Positions 56,301 to 64,000 of a DNA stretch of 64,000 bases are shown in pieces. How positions within the stretch are numbered: position 1 is the stretch's first letter; each line of letters opens with the position of its first letter. The stretch comes from Symsagittifera roscoffensis (taxonomy: Eukaryota; Xenacoelomorpha; Acoela; Convolutidae). The stretch is taken from the NCBI RefSeq assembly GCF_963678635.1, contig NC_087066.1, positions 65,447,277 through 65,511,276 of the forward strand. Reading direction: 5' to 3'. Under the pieces are notes generated by a model, which searched no databases, was not told where the DNA came from, and saw nothing but the letters and a program-made list of their open reading frames with translations. The position numbers and the translations under genes are program-made.

Positions 56301-59300
56301 CCTGAGCTCCGAGCTGTTCTTGTATGCCGCCGTCTTGCATCGGGCCAAAACGATGGGCGCCGTCTCTCTCAAGTTCCCTTCCGAAACAGCATCCACTGAA
56401 GGACTACCCCATCCTTCCACTTCTCTCTTCCTCTTGCGAGTCTTCACATCTCTGCTCGAGGGTGTTGTGGCTATCATCATTGATTCGACCTCTCCATCCA
56501 CTCCTTCCAACTCTTGTCTCCCCCCTGCTCGAGCCTTAAGGATATTAGTACTTTTAATCATATTACTAGTCCCAACCTTATCCCTTTTTATATCATCAAC
56601 CATTTTATCCACAGTTTTTTGTTTCAGAGTAGAGCTGTCCTCACATTTCTCTTTTCTAGTCTTCGATCGTGCGTTCCTCAGCTCCACTAGCTTGTTCAGC
56701 AGCTCTTTTCTTGCTTTCTCATCCAGGCCCGTTCCTATCAGGAGCGGTTCCCCGAATCTCACTACTGCGTCCCACAGTTCCTTCTTGAACTTGTCCAGCG
56801 TCGTCTCGCTGCCCACTTCTCGATTGAATTCCTCCAGGAACTCCTGCCAAGCGTCATCCTCGAGAGATCCCAAGAATATGTCCCTGTTCCCTTCGAACGT
56901 GTTCTTCCCCCTTTCCTCCGAGCTCAAGAGTAACATCCCCATATTGAAGGTCTCACCTGCCAATGGCAACTCTAGGTTCTTCCGCGGGGACGGGTTCAGA
57001 GGTGGTGTGGCAGTATCTGCCCAATTCTCTTCGCTCAAGTCTTTCAACAGCTCTTGAGTGGTGAGTTCCTCCCCTGATGGCCCTGGTTCAGGTGTATTCC
57101 CCACCTCCATGTCTTCTCCAGCTTCACTGAGAGTTTCATCCATACTCTCTTCCTCTGATTCATTTCTTCTTCTCTCGAGAATTCTTTTGAATCGATCCTC
57201 AACGGGTCCACTCCTCTTGTCTCCAGGCGTGTCTACAGACAGTGGTGACGGTGTCGTAGGATCCAGCTTTTTATATTCCGTCAGGGCTACATGCAGTTGA
57301 CCTGCTGCATCTAGTTCTGTTCCCTCCTGTGTCACTTCTACTTGTTCCAAGCCATAGGGCGCCTTATATTTTCTCGTGGCAAATTTCATGTCGTCCACCA
57401 GTGCGACGTGTCCCTCCATCACGATCATCCTGCCATCATCCCATATGGGTAGCATATTCTCAAGTCCTTCCTTTTCAAGAGTCCTCAAGACTTTCCGCAC
57501 CTCATATCCAGGGGGCTGCGAACCTCTACTCTTTTTCGCTTGCGTCGTCCACGAATTTACCTTCATCTCGCTGGTGTGGAAGTAGACTGCCGCCGTGTAG
57601 CCGATGAACAGGGGATCCCAGCCATCCGTGAAATGCCTCTGCGTTTCCTCCGTCATCATCTTCGCCATTATGGAGGGAACCACCAAGGGACTATTCATTC
57701 CCAAGGTCATCCTCCTGACTGTCGGGAACTCAGGCATGGTGGCTGGTAGGATTTCTTTCTCCATTATGGCCTCCAGCTCCCTCTTGACTAGTGCAAAGCA
57801 CTCCTTCCAGGCGGGGATTCTCAAGACTTCTCGTCCGTTGGCCGTCAATGGGTTTAGGTTCCAAAACTTTGGATACATTTCAATGGGGCCCTCTCGCTTG
57901 CCTCCCATTCTACATTGCATTTGTCCCCTGAAGTTGCACACCATCATCTCGGCATCTTTCACTTTTCCGAAGAGTACCGTGTTGCTCATACGCGCCCTGA
58001 GCACCTCCTGCTGACACCAATTCAGCGCTGTACCATCCAGTACGCTGATGAGACTCAAGTGCGTCACCGAGTGACGATACGTTATCACCAGGGGATCTGG
58101 AAACGCGTACGTCACTGCTGGACCATAGATGCAGGTCACCACCTCCTCTAGACCCCGGATTATCCCCATTGGGTCCGACCTCATTGCCAGGCACAGGTCC
58201 GTCAACAGAGGCATCCCTCTGTTCGCCTTCTCCCATTCTTCTCTCGAGGTTGGGTTCTCATCTTCACCCGTCATGTATCGATTCTGCATCATGAGGTATT
58301 GCACCAGCAGTGTCTTCAACCCTGCGGCACACTTGTAGGAGCTGGTTTCAGTGCTCGTGTGGACTCTCCCCATAGACAGAGGTTCTCCATATTCCATTAA
58401 CCGATGAAACGACACCAATTCCCCATGGGTCAAGAGTATTAGTGCCAGATACCCATCAACTCGAAGTGTCTCCACTCCTCGACTAAACATGTATGCTGGG
58501 CCCATGTTGAACAAGTATCTGGGGTAAACCAAATACAGAGCCAAGAGCAGGCTGATTGACATGCCCAGTATCTCCTGTACGAAGGCTCCGAAGATAGTCG
58601 CCGTGGTGCCGAACACTCCTGCCAAGAATTCTCTCTCCCAGCAAGGACTCAAGAACTTGAGAATCTCGTAATCTCTCCTAGTCTTCAATTCGCCGTTGGC
58701 GTGCTCTCTCCAAAATCCTCCAATCGTCACTTCATTGGCGGCCGAGACAAATCTAACCACCGTCATGTCTCTCGTTTCCGCTAGCTCCAGTTGCTTCTCT
58801 AGAAAACTCCAGATTTGTTTCACGAGGAGTGGTGCTTCCTCCCTCGTTTTATTCGTGACGTTCTCCAGCCTTGGTGTCAGGAATGGCCACCAGCCATTCT
58901 CTTGAGTCAAGCGATATTTCATCGAATCTAACTGTTTCTCCGTCTCGACCACATTTCTTCTCTCGTTGCTGGGACCTCTAGTCCTGCTGGTGGAATTTGC
59001 GACTTTCACATCCATACTCCGGAACCACAGGCTGGCCGTCAACTGGTTTATCGCCGTGTGGTCGTCCCCGATGACTGGGCTGAACTTGAGTTGTCTAGCA
59101 AAGTTCGATATCTCTAGCAAGAGTACCTCATCCAATACAATCAGGACGTCGGCCAGTCCATAAAAGCCCCTCAGTGCATGAGATATGTCAGCCCATGCCG
59201 CCGGCAATTCTGATTTGTAAAGCCTCAAGTTCAATGGCTCCAGCTCTCGATTGGGGGCTGCCATCAGAATCCGCCATTCACTCCCTTCTGCTATCAGGAT

Positions 59301-61241
59301 CAAGACCGCGTACACGAATTGTAGGGCGGGTGGCATACTTGCGTATCCCGGGGATGTGGTAAACACCACCTTCGTCTTGGACCCAAATCTCGAGGCTACG
59401 TTCTCTTGTACCTCATTCATCGCCGCAAATAACGCCTGAATAGCCTCCCATATCTTCTTTGATGTCGGAATTTCATCCCCCTTTAGTTGCTCAAGAAGTC
59501 CCATCGCGTGCAGGTGATCATTCATCCCTGCAAACAATAGCAGTTCAGGTTCACAGGGCATCTCCGACTTTATTGCTACCACTAGAGTCAACATCTGATT
59601 CAATTCGGCTCCTGGCAAGGAGTATACCAGAGTCTCCGGCCAGAACAACTTGGGAGACGTTCCTTCGAAGTCCGATCCCGCCACAATGACTACTCTTGCC
59701 GCAGCTGGATCTGTTCTATCGTAAACTGCCAGAGTTTTGGCCAGTTGGGTGCCACCACAGGGCCTCCCGTACCTGGGATCTTCCGCCAATTTCGAGCCTT
59801 CGTAAGCGGCGTCTGGCAATCCCGTTCCTCCCGGATTGAGTAGCTTGTCTACCACCTTCAACTGTGCCGGGGTTGCCAACCTGATTCTGGCGATGCTGGT
59901 TCGGTGCTTGGGAGGTTCTGCTATAAGTCCCGGACTCCCCAGCAGCTTGAGAGGTCTGTAATTAATGGGTCCCATGATCGTTTTTGTGGGAATTCCCGTC
60001 AGGTCTGTGGTCTCCATCAACTTCGCCCTCGAGAAGTGCGCCTCATGAGCCTTCAACCAGTCTATGCAATGATGTCTATTCAAATCCTCGTGCGACACTC
60101 GTTCGATCCCCAGGGTTTCCGCCAACTCTCGTCTGCATTCCAAGGTCTCCAGATCCAGTTCCTTCACCTTCTCAGGATATCTCAAGCGGGTAGTCTCCCT
60201 AGACTTCTTTTCTCTCCTGCCATCTGCCACCACCACGGAGGACATCGCCGAGGCCGGAGGTGTTGATGACTCTACCTCCTCCGACTCCATTGGTGTGGCA
60301 CTCTGCAATCGGGTCTGATTGCTCCTCGAGCTATCTCTAGTATCAACTCTCGCTCCCAATCGACCAGCCAAGGCCCTCGAGGCAAGGAATGGTGGGTTGG
60401 GAGGTGGCCCTAAAGTGAATTGGGCTGTCTCCAGCAGGTCCGCTTCTAGCGTGTTTATGTGTTCCTGGAAGACGTCGTTCAGCCACTCAGCTCCCCTTGG
60501 CCTATCGAAATGGATTCCATCTTTCGAGGTGTCTTCAGGGAATCCCTTGTTCTCCATGCGTTCTGCAACGTCCAACAGCCTGAGAGGAAGCACACTATTT
60601 CGGTGTATTTCTCGGATCGCCTTGTTCAGGCTCCGCACCCTCTGGTTCATCTCTAGGGAGTGTTGATCAAACATCATGTTATAGGGGACCGTGCATATCG
60701 TCAGCAGGATGGGATCCATTTGGATCCTCAGCTCCTCAAGAAGGCAACTCATCTTGTCGCACAGCCTCGTCACTTTCCTTGCTTCTCCTCTCGACACGTC
60801 GTTGGTCCCAACCATCAAGGTGACTGTGTAAACTTTGGTCATTCCTAGCATGTCCAGAGTTGCCAACATCTGTGGCGTAGCAGCTCCAGCGAAACTCAAG
60901 ACTCCCGTCTGCCAATGTGACCGGATCTGGGTCAACACCCGCACCAGGCTGTCCCCTATAATCAGGTGAACCGCACCCTCTGGCACACGAGGTGGCGCTA
61001 GATACTGCACCCAGGCTGCGTCGTGGAAGCAGTCCCTCCTGGCTTGCTGTTCCGCATTCCAGTCCAGCCGACTATGCTTGTGGTAGTTCCCCTCTGTGTT
61101 CTTCTTGTAGCTCGCGATCACGACGTTTCTGACCGGCTGTTCCCTCCAAGTCAGGGGAAGCTCTGGCCTTGTCGTTCTTTCACGACTCTGCTGCTGCAAC
61201 TTCTCACCCAACTCCTTCAGGCGCGATGAGGCGCCACTCAC
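53319..61241 (-). CDS. 2640-codon ORF with two SGNH-hydrolase-like modules
   Basis: Uninterrupted frame of 7.9 kb, far longer than chance. No ATG precedes the first domain (it opens with GTG), and it is in frame with the ORF at 61272-62210, separated by one TGA. Module 1 (about 90-265) has a full SGNH set: IIGDSL (Ser98), GTND (Asn147), DGIH (Asp241, His244). Module 2 (about 515-745) is atypical: AGSD (Ser523), AGMND (Asn574), GDDH (Asp726/Asp727, His728). A hydrophobic stretch at about 871-911 may be one or two membrane segments. Residues about 1300-1800 are charged and low-complexity. A cysteine cluster (CLDSTCGNGEHICDGRSC, about 2115) and HGECPCHC (about 2380) may bind metal. The tail is acidic then Ser-rich. 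I recognise nothing else in the C-terminal half. SGNH domains are known in some non-LTR and DIRS-like elements, so an element-encoded esterase is plausible. Confidence 0.8.
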   Translation of the reverse strand: MSGASSRLKELGEKLQQQSRERTTRPELPLTWREQPVRNVVIASYKKNTEGNYHKHSRLDWNAEQQARRDCFHDAAWVQYLAPPRVPEGAVHLIIGDSLVRVLTQIRSHWQTGVLSFAGAATPQMLATLDMLGMTKVYTVTLMVGTNDVSRGEARKVTRLCDKMSCLLEELRIQMDPILLTICTVPYNMMFDQHSLEMNQRVRSLNKAIREIHRNSVLPLRLLDVAERMENKGFPEDTSKDGIHFDRPRGAEWLNDVFQEHINTLEADLLETAQFTLGPPPNPPFLASRALAGRLGARVDTRDSSRSNQTRLQSATPMESEEVESSTPPASAMSSVVVADGRREKKSRETTRLRYPEKVKELDLETLECRRELAETLGIERVSHEDLNRHHCIDWLKAHEAHFSRAKLMETTDLTGIPTKTIMGPINYRPLKLLGSPGLIAEPPKHRTSIARIRLATPAQLKVVDKLLNPGGTGLPDAAYEGSKLAEDPRYGRPCGGTQLAKTLAVYDRTDPAAARVVIVAGSDFEGTSPKLFWPETLVYSLPGAELNQMLTLVVAIKSEMPCEPELLLFAGMNDHLHAMGLLEQLKGDEIPTSKKIWEAIQALFAAMNEVQENVASRFGSKTKVVFTTSPGYASMPPALQFVYAVLILIAEGSEWRILMAAPNRELEPLNLRLYKSELPAAWADISHALRGFYGLADVLIVLDEVLLLEISNFARQLKFSPVIGDDHTAINQLTASLWFRSMDVKVANSTSRTRGPSNERRNVVETEKQLDSMKYRLTQENGWWPFLTPRLENVTNKTREEAPLLVKQIWSFLEKQLELAETRDMTVVRFVSAANEVTIGGFWREHANGELKTRRDYEILKFLSPCWEREFLAGVFGTTATIFGAFVQEILGMSISLLLALYLVYPRYLFNMGPAYMFSRGVETLRVDGYLALILLTHGELVSFHRLMEYGEPLSMGRVHTSTETSSYKCAAGLKTLLVQYLMMQNRYMTGEDENPTSREEWEKANRGMPLLTDLCLAMRSDPMGIIRGLEEVVTCIYGPAVTYAFPDPLVITYRHSVTHLSLISVLDGTALNWCQQEVLRARMSNTVLFGKVKDAEMMVCNFRGQMQCRMGGKREGPIEMYPKFWNLNPLTANGREVLRIPAWKECFALVKRELEAIMEKEILPATMPEFPTVRRMTLGMNSPLVVPSIMAKMMTEETQRHFTDGWDPLFIGYTAAVYFHTSEMKVNSWTTQAKKSRGSQPPGYEVRKVLRTLEKEGLENMLPIWDDGRMIVMEGHVALVDDMKFATRKYKAPYGLEQVEVTQEGTELDAAGQLHVALTEYKKLDPTTPSPLSVDTPGDKRSGPVEDRFKRILERRRNESEEESMDETLSEAGEDMEVGNTPEPGPSGEELTTQELLKDLSEENWADTATPPLNPSPRKNLELPLAGETFNMGMLLLSSEERGKNTFEGNRDIFLGSLEDDAWQEFLEEFNREVGSETTLDKFKKELWDAVVRFGEPLLIGTGLDEKARKELLNKLVELRNARSKTRKEKCEDSSTLKQKTVDKMVDDIKRDKVGTSNMIKSTNILKARAGGRQELEGVDGEVESMMIATTPSSRDVKTRKRKREVEGWGSPSVDAVSEGNLRETAPIVLARCKTAAYKNSSELRKPLEVEKEIEVSTSSTSEEDFKPQKVNVKRGSTNGQVGEVEIGKEWISKAHQDMGKQVTSDPLERNKTRNTSRTWWVALETLKEMEDCLKKLDSGIARRRRNWATQQKAEVNKIEMASHLKRSWQSLLKDHFEEAMRTSSSAPPLMANPFVRTAGQLMFTWSLVGVELETLTSYDRLKLGSKKLEVYQALMQHVARDNSGLSLARRKDATCFLRWTMSMMSDSTILACHQRASGSKTMERRVSTIILNVYQSTGIEKEDGSRLSLENHRKLDEVRRFSNKKFEEEHDVHRNLASSEQYSRLSEKGEYQYVSGVMGIAYNPFLDSEAGGAHRNHEVAELLKFWTERIMEIDAVEKEGPSLGLILEKTPEVMSIPRSNKRVEVSMGGGDGLLTTNLGVIWKLLRPSWCPHPHASLIEETTERVRLAPTEDEDLAELSVLHKLITPQMQEPSERTSDPGSAKKLEPGSCLDSTCGNGEHICDGRSCVRILSFQKEDLVTWFEDITEREKSEVQIIAECYARTTVNIATALGFFSRMCGLQALERLESEHHLVTALSVESWPGVLQVTQKHIRSWKVGLEAEMGFPLSEAYGLPLNAKSLIGSMMANLCGSHYPLHMAMVEVSSQRILVDKAFSVPKCVRLARMSHHSHKLLRKIKGTVPKELRDDLSEIWGEDLLKLERENTSDHERQNVIGKPVGSTPNLEENDTMHEKMMELEPLLEASGERNLRSIEISHGECPCHCLAQTVWYPDHKNLCLVWDVEEIRSIGLPDHRQKVTLLVVSTMLALRWIEENITKYREATTPTAESIYAIDYSRRLELFETACKVFAIPTEVKHVWSRLRYFPWFRATLTSWLYRATKDHMRKHQKEYRQFQAEIGPEAFKRPLLTHRNAITTGWKRVGKMSRDNTKARESILEEDLAKNVSLSLHNSFCLNREARVKALPNQAKRLQEQREWMRSYEQLKAWEEIVISSDDEEELLRQFAASSTSGCSTSKAKSTR

Positions 61242-61271
61242 CTGACTGCCGCTCGAGGTCTGTGGTCTCCA

Positions 61272-62210
61272 TCAGGTTGGTGTATATCCTGGTAACACCA
61301 CATCCATCAGAGGACGTACAGGTTGGGTCTCTAGATTGCGCAAGGAGGGCGTCGCGTCATTCGGTATCCAGACCTCCAACCCTTCACTCATGTGTTCCCT
61401 GGCCTCGCGGTCAAGGTTGAACCGTCCTCTAGCCCTGGGAGCTTCATCCACCTCCATGCGCGACTCTGGCCTTGAGCTTGTCACCACTCGTTCGTTTGAC
61501 CTGGCTCCCTTTTGTGCGTCAAGCTCGCGTTGTCGTTGTTCTATCCTTTCCAACTCCGACTTTAGTTGATCGCGATTCGCGGCGTTCTCCCGCACCTTTA
61601 GCTCCTGCTGATGTTCCGCCCTTAGCATCTCAAGTAACTTCAACGTCTGATCTCGCTCGTCGACTGCCTGGTCTCTCTCCAGCTGAATCTTCTCCCTATC
61701 CAACTTCGCCTGATCCCGATCGAGATTCGCCTTATTCTTTTCCTTCAGCGCCTTCTCAAGCTCTCTCTTTAGGACTCCCAGCTCCGGATATGCCTCGGTC
61801 GTCTGTTGCGCTCGCGACATCGATGGCACCTTACTCGAGCTCTGGCCCGTGGATCTTGCTGTTGGCCTCGTCGGTAGCGGGAACTCTCCTGCGCCGTGTT
61901 CGGTGTTGTTACTCAGGCCAGGATTTCTTGCCAAGTCAAAGCCCCTTACTCCTCCATCCGCATTCCAAGACAACCATCTGGTCTGTGCTCGATTTGATAT
62001 GCCCTCGGTGGTGTAGCCGACGATCAAGACAGCCTCCGTCGCAGACTCCCTGCACTCGCCCTGGTCCTCCAACTGGAGGATCGCATTCAACATCACCGCC
62101 CTTCTCTCGTCGATCTGGGTGTGGTCCAGGTCCCTCAAGCGTCTGTACAGCTCGTCAAGAGTGGGCCTCTGCAGAGCCGTGGGCATAGAGTTCCAGAATC
62201 GGTCTGCCAT
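61272..62210 (-). CDS. Coiled-coil ORF (312 aa), continued by the giant ORF after TGA
   Basis: Begins ATGGCAGAC at 62210 in a good initiation context. Residues 1-60 look helical (PTLDELYRRLRDL), 90-140 are low-complexity, and about 145-235 form a strong coiled coil with repeated 'LDRDQAKLDREK'-like heptads. The C-terminus is basic then hydrophobic. It stops at TGA 61272-61274; the same frame continues open for ten codons to 61242 and then the 2640-codon ORF. The arrangement resembles gag followed by a read-through product, but no gag fold is recognisable. A 20-bp repeat cluster lies 38-125 bp upstream. Confidence 0.7.
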   Translation of the reverse strand: MADRFWNSMPTALQRPTLDELYRRLRDLDHTQIDERRAVMLNAILQLEDQGECRESATEAVLIVGYTTEGISNRAQTRWLSWNADGGVRGFDLARNPGLSNNTEHGAGEFPLPTRPTARSTGQSSSKVPSMSRAQQTTEAYPELGVLKRELEKALKEKNKANLDRDQAKLDREKIQLERDQAVDERDQTLKLLEMLRAEHQQELKVRENAANRDQLKSELERIEQRQRELDAQKGARSNERVVTSSRPESRMEVDEAPRARGRFNLDREAREHMSEGLEVWIPNDATPSLRNLETQPVRPLMDVVLPGYTPT

Positions 62211-62247
62211 TCTTTATAACTTCGGGATGTGTGTAGATAGGTGTCAA

Positions 62248-62335
62248 CCAGCTCAAGAATTACCTTACCAACTCAAGAATTACCTTACCAACTCAAGTAT
62301 CACCTTGCCAACTCAAGTATTACCCAATTCAAGAA
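62248..62335 (-). repeat. 20-bp direct repeats upstream of the coiled-coil ORF
   Basis: Plus-strand units CCAGCTCAAGAATTACCTTA, CCAACTCAAGAATTACCTTA, CCAACTCAAGTATCACCTTG, then CCAACTCAAGTATTACCCA and a partial. Each contains the CTCAAG hexamer that is enriched across the whole element. Confidence 0.9.
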
Positions 62336-62339
62336 ATCT

Positions 62340-62750
62340 CTAGAAATCTTCTCTTCAAGCACTTGCTGTAGATCCGGATTGTCGCGTGTTCAATCAAGAT
62401 TCTCTTTTTCTGTTTCTCGCTAGTGTAGTTGGATGTTCAACTTTGTTTTTCAAACTTGATCTGAAAACATAACGCTCATTAAAACTTAGTATGTCACGTT
62501 CCTGACCTAGAGACCCCCCTTTTACCCATATGATTAAAATCCTATCATTCACATATCACTTAAAACAATTCGATTGGATTTCCCTTAAGAACATGCAGAT
62601 TCATTTTATGTTTTAGCTCCATCAATTCTTTCTTTTAAAATTCAATTGTCATGCCAATCACATCTTAAGATCCCTTTACCTGCGCCGCACCCCAGTACCT
62701 AACTCAAGACTCCTCCCTCACACCCGACTCGATACCTCCATGTACCCGAC
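62340..62750 (-). other. Spacer between the element's ORFs
   Basis: About 410 bp AT-richer non-coding sequence between the macrodomain ORF and the repeat cluster. It could hold a promoter or an intron; I see no decisive signal. Confidence 0.4.
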
Positions 62751-64000
62751 TCAGGCGATGCTCAAGTAGTACTTCTTGTGAAGATGCACCATTATCTCGG
62801 TTTCTGCAAAGACCACATGTAGGATAGCATACAATTCCCTCGAGCTCAGTTTGCCCCTGTTTGGGTCGTACACCGGCATCGAGACCTCCACTATTCCTCT
62901 TTCAATCATGAAGTCACGTAGTCTTGTAAGTGCCAATATCACGTGTTCGGGATCAATTATGTTTCTGTCGTTGACTCTCGTTACTAGGAAGCAGAGGTAT
63001 TTGCCCGGGACTTGTGCCACTGACGGTGGAAGCGCCGCTATGCCTCCCAGTCCTGGCCTCTGTCTGAACAGAAACTCTACGTTCTGGTACTCTCTTTTGA
63101 AGTCAGCCTCCAATCTTGATTTGAAACTCATGTCCGCCGTGATGCAGATCGCGCTGGTCCTGTTTGACAGGATGAAGTCGCTATCCGTTATCATGATGTT
63201 CTCTGAGTATTCATTGGGTATTTCGAATTTCGTTTTGAAATTCCTTCCTATGGTAGGCTCTTGTTCTTCTTCCTCCAGTTCCAATCCGCTTGTTTCCCTC
63301 ACTTCCTTGAGCTTCTTTATCATCAAATTTTCGGTGTGGGTAAGTCCTACCCCCACTCCCCGGACAAAAATATTTATCGACGTCCCCGTCGATGTAGTCG
63401 GGTCTGAATTGTCCTTGGGGATGTCCAGTGGCCTGTCTGTTGCTGTCCATCCGAAAAGAGGGTCCTCTGTCTTCATGTAATTTGCTGCTGATACATCGAT
63501 TTGCTGAATGCTTTGTCCTTCGCGGCTCTCGTCTTTGACCTCACGCATCCACTCTAGAATCCTCAAGTTCGTGTTCTCCCTCCTTTCTATTTCACTCTGC
63601 TCGAGATCCGTCTCCAATTCTGGCGTCGAGTAATCATCCTGCGGATAATGTCCACCATCGTCAATCACTTGCCATTCCTCTTCGGCCTCCAGTTCGCCTG
63701 CGCTTAGTAGTTCATCGCCCAACTTGTCTGGCTGTATCTTATCGATCAAGAAGTCATCCCCGTACCTATTGTACCTCATACCTGTTCGTTTACGATTGCC
63801 CGTCCTGGTTTCCGGTGGTGTTGGTCGATCCGGTTCCATCCACTTCGGTACCTCGTTTTGCTCGGGATCGTTCCAGTCTTCTTCTACAAATGAACCTGCA
63901 TCCGACTCCACTTCTATCTTTTCGTTGTCGTCCAAACTCAAGTTCTCATTACCATCATTTTTCTCTCTAGTGCCTTTCTCATTCACTTCGCACGCTGGTT
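62751..64000 (-). CDS. C-terminal part of a longer ORF ending in a macrodomain
   Basis: Open from the right edge of the window to TGA at 62751. The GTG at 63986 is not a convincing start because the frame stays open upstream. The N-terminal part is acidic, with a basic patch RKRTGMRYNRYGDD like Gypsy pol tails. Residues about 270-405 from the GTG match the macrodomain fold of OARD1-type ADP-ribose hydrolases: AICITADMSFKSRLEADFKR, GLGGIAALP, GKYLCFLVTRV, LRDFMIERGIVEVSMPVYD, LYAILHVVFAETEIMVHLHK. The usual 'P.IGCGLD' loop is replaced by PVYDPNRGKLS, so binding or catalysis may differ. Function in the element is unknown. Confidence 0.7.
   Translation of the reverse strand, partial: PACEVNEKGTREKNDGNENLSLDDNEKIEVESDAGSFVEEDWNDPEQNEVPKWMEPDRPTPPETRTGNRKRTGMRYNRYGDDFLIDKIQPDKLGDELLSAGELEAEEEWQVIDDGGHYPQDDYSTPELETDLEQSEIERRENTNLRILEWMREVKDESREGQSIQQIDVSAANYMKTEDPLFGWTATDRPLDIPKDNSDPTTSTGTSINIFVRGVGVGLTHTENLMIKKLKEVRETSGLELEEEEQEPTIGRNFKTKFEIPNEYSENIMITDSDFILSNRTSAICITADMSFKSRLEADFKREYQNVEFLFRQRPGLGGIAALPPSVAQVPGKYLCFLVTRVNDRNIIDPEHVILALTRLRDFMIERGIVEVSMPVYDPNRGKLSSRELYAILHVVFAETEIMVHLHKKYYLSIA

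Larger units (their letters stand above)
52066..64000 (-). mobile_element. Candidate giant mobile element (incomplete)
   Basis: Minus-strand unit with raised GC and three long frames (62751-63986 and beyond, 61272-62210, 53319-61241), non-coding spacers, a 20-bp repeat cluster and the strand-biased hexamer. The first frame's 'RTGMRYNRYGDD' segment resembles the basic tails of Gypsy pol proteins, so reverse transcriptase and integrase may lie beyond 64000. No RT, integrase, transposase or polymerase is visible inside the window. Assignment as a retroelement is therefore inference. Confidence 0.5.

Noticed and set aside
56236-57057. 273-codon plus-strand frame, and many other plus-strand frames across 53-62 kb
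   Set aside because: Antisense to the giant minus-strand ORF; Ser/Leu/Pro-rich composition is that of complementary-strand reading with no domain.
62248-62335. CRISPR-like short repeats
   Set aside because: The 20-bp units are head to tail without unique spacers, in a eukaryotic context.
63984-63986. GTG as the start of the macrodomain ORF
   Set aside because: The frame is open to the window edge. Eukaryotic GTG starts are rare, so the ORF is treated as truncated by the window.

Overview
The window comes from an AT-rich, intron-containing animal genome, most likely an invertebrate. It carries two conserved metazoan genes with canonical GT-AG introns: a voltage-gated calcium channel alpha2/delta subunit and mitochondrial 2-oxoglutarate dehydrogenase E1. 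The introns and spacers are packed with transposable-element debris. Nothing in the sequence fixes the phylum. A 200-base run of N (50129-50328) is an assembly gap.

Layout. 1-8300: repeats and gene-free DNA (a diverged 1.9 kb duplication, an 8-bp-TSD MITE, a 1.28 kb inverted-repeat element). 8309-24973 (+): nine 3' exons of an alpha2/delta gene. Its first intron in the window holds a degraded antisense Ty3/Gypsy-type LTR retrotransposon (8851-16120). 25238-48213 (-): a complete 12-exon OGDH gene of about 1013 codons, tail to tail with alpha2/delta. Its 12.3 kb third coding intron contains a roughly six-copy, 1.42 kb tandem array (37840-47043). 48.3-52 kb: microsatellite, a Penelope-like reverse transcriptase remnant, the gap, and a LINE 3' fragment.

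52.0-64.0 kb is different in character. It is GC-richer and dominated by long minus-strand reading frames. In transcription order these are the C-terminal part of an ORF that runs off the right edge and ends in a macrodomain-like module, a 312-codon coiled-coil ORF, and, after a single in-frame TGA, a further 2640 codons containing two SGNH-hydrolase-like modules. This 12 kb is studded with the hexamer CTTGAG on the coding strand: about 41 copies against about 7 on the other strand, in coding and non-coding parts alike. A 20-bp direct-repeat cluster precedes the coiled-coil ORF. I read this as most of a very large, poorly described mobile element, possibly with its polymerase genes just outside the window. 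It is the best candidate here for an undescribed system.

The two host genes have unrelated roles: a plasma-membrane calcium-channel accessory subunit and a TCA-cycle enzyme. Their pairing is positional only; their polyadenylation signals lie within about 50 bp of one another.
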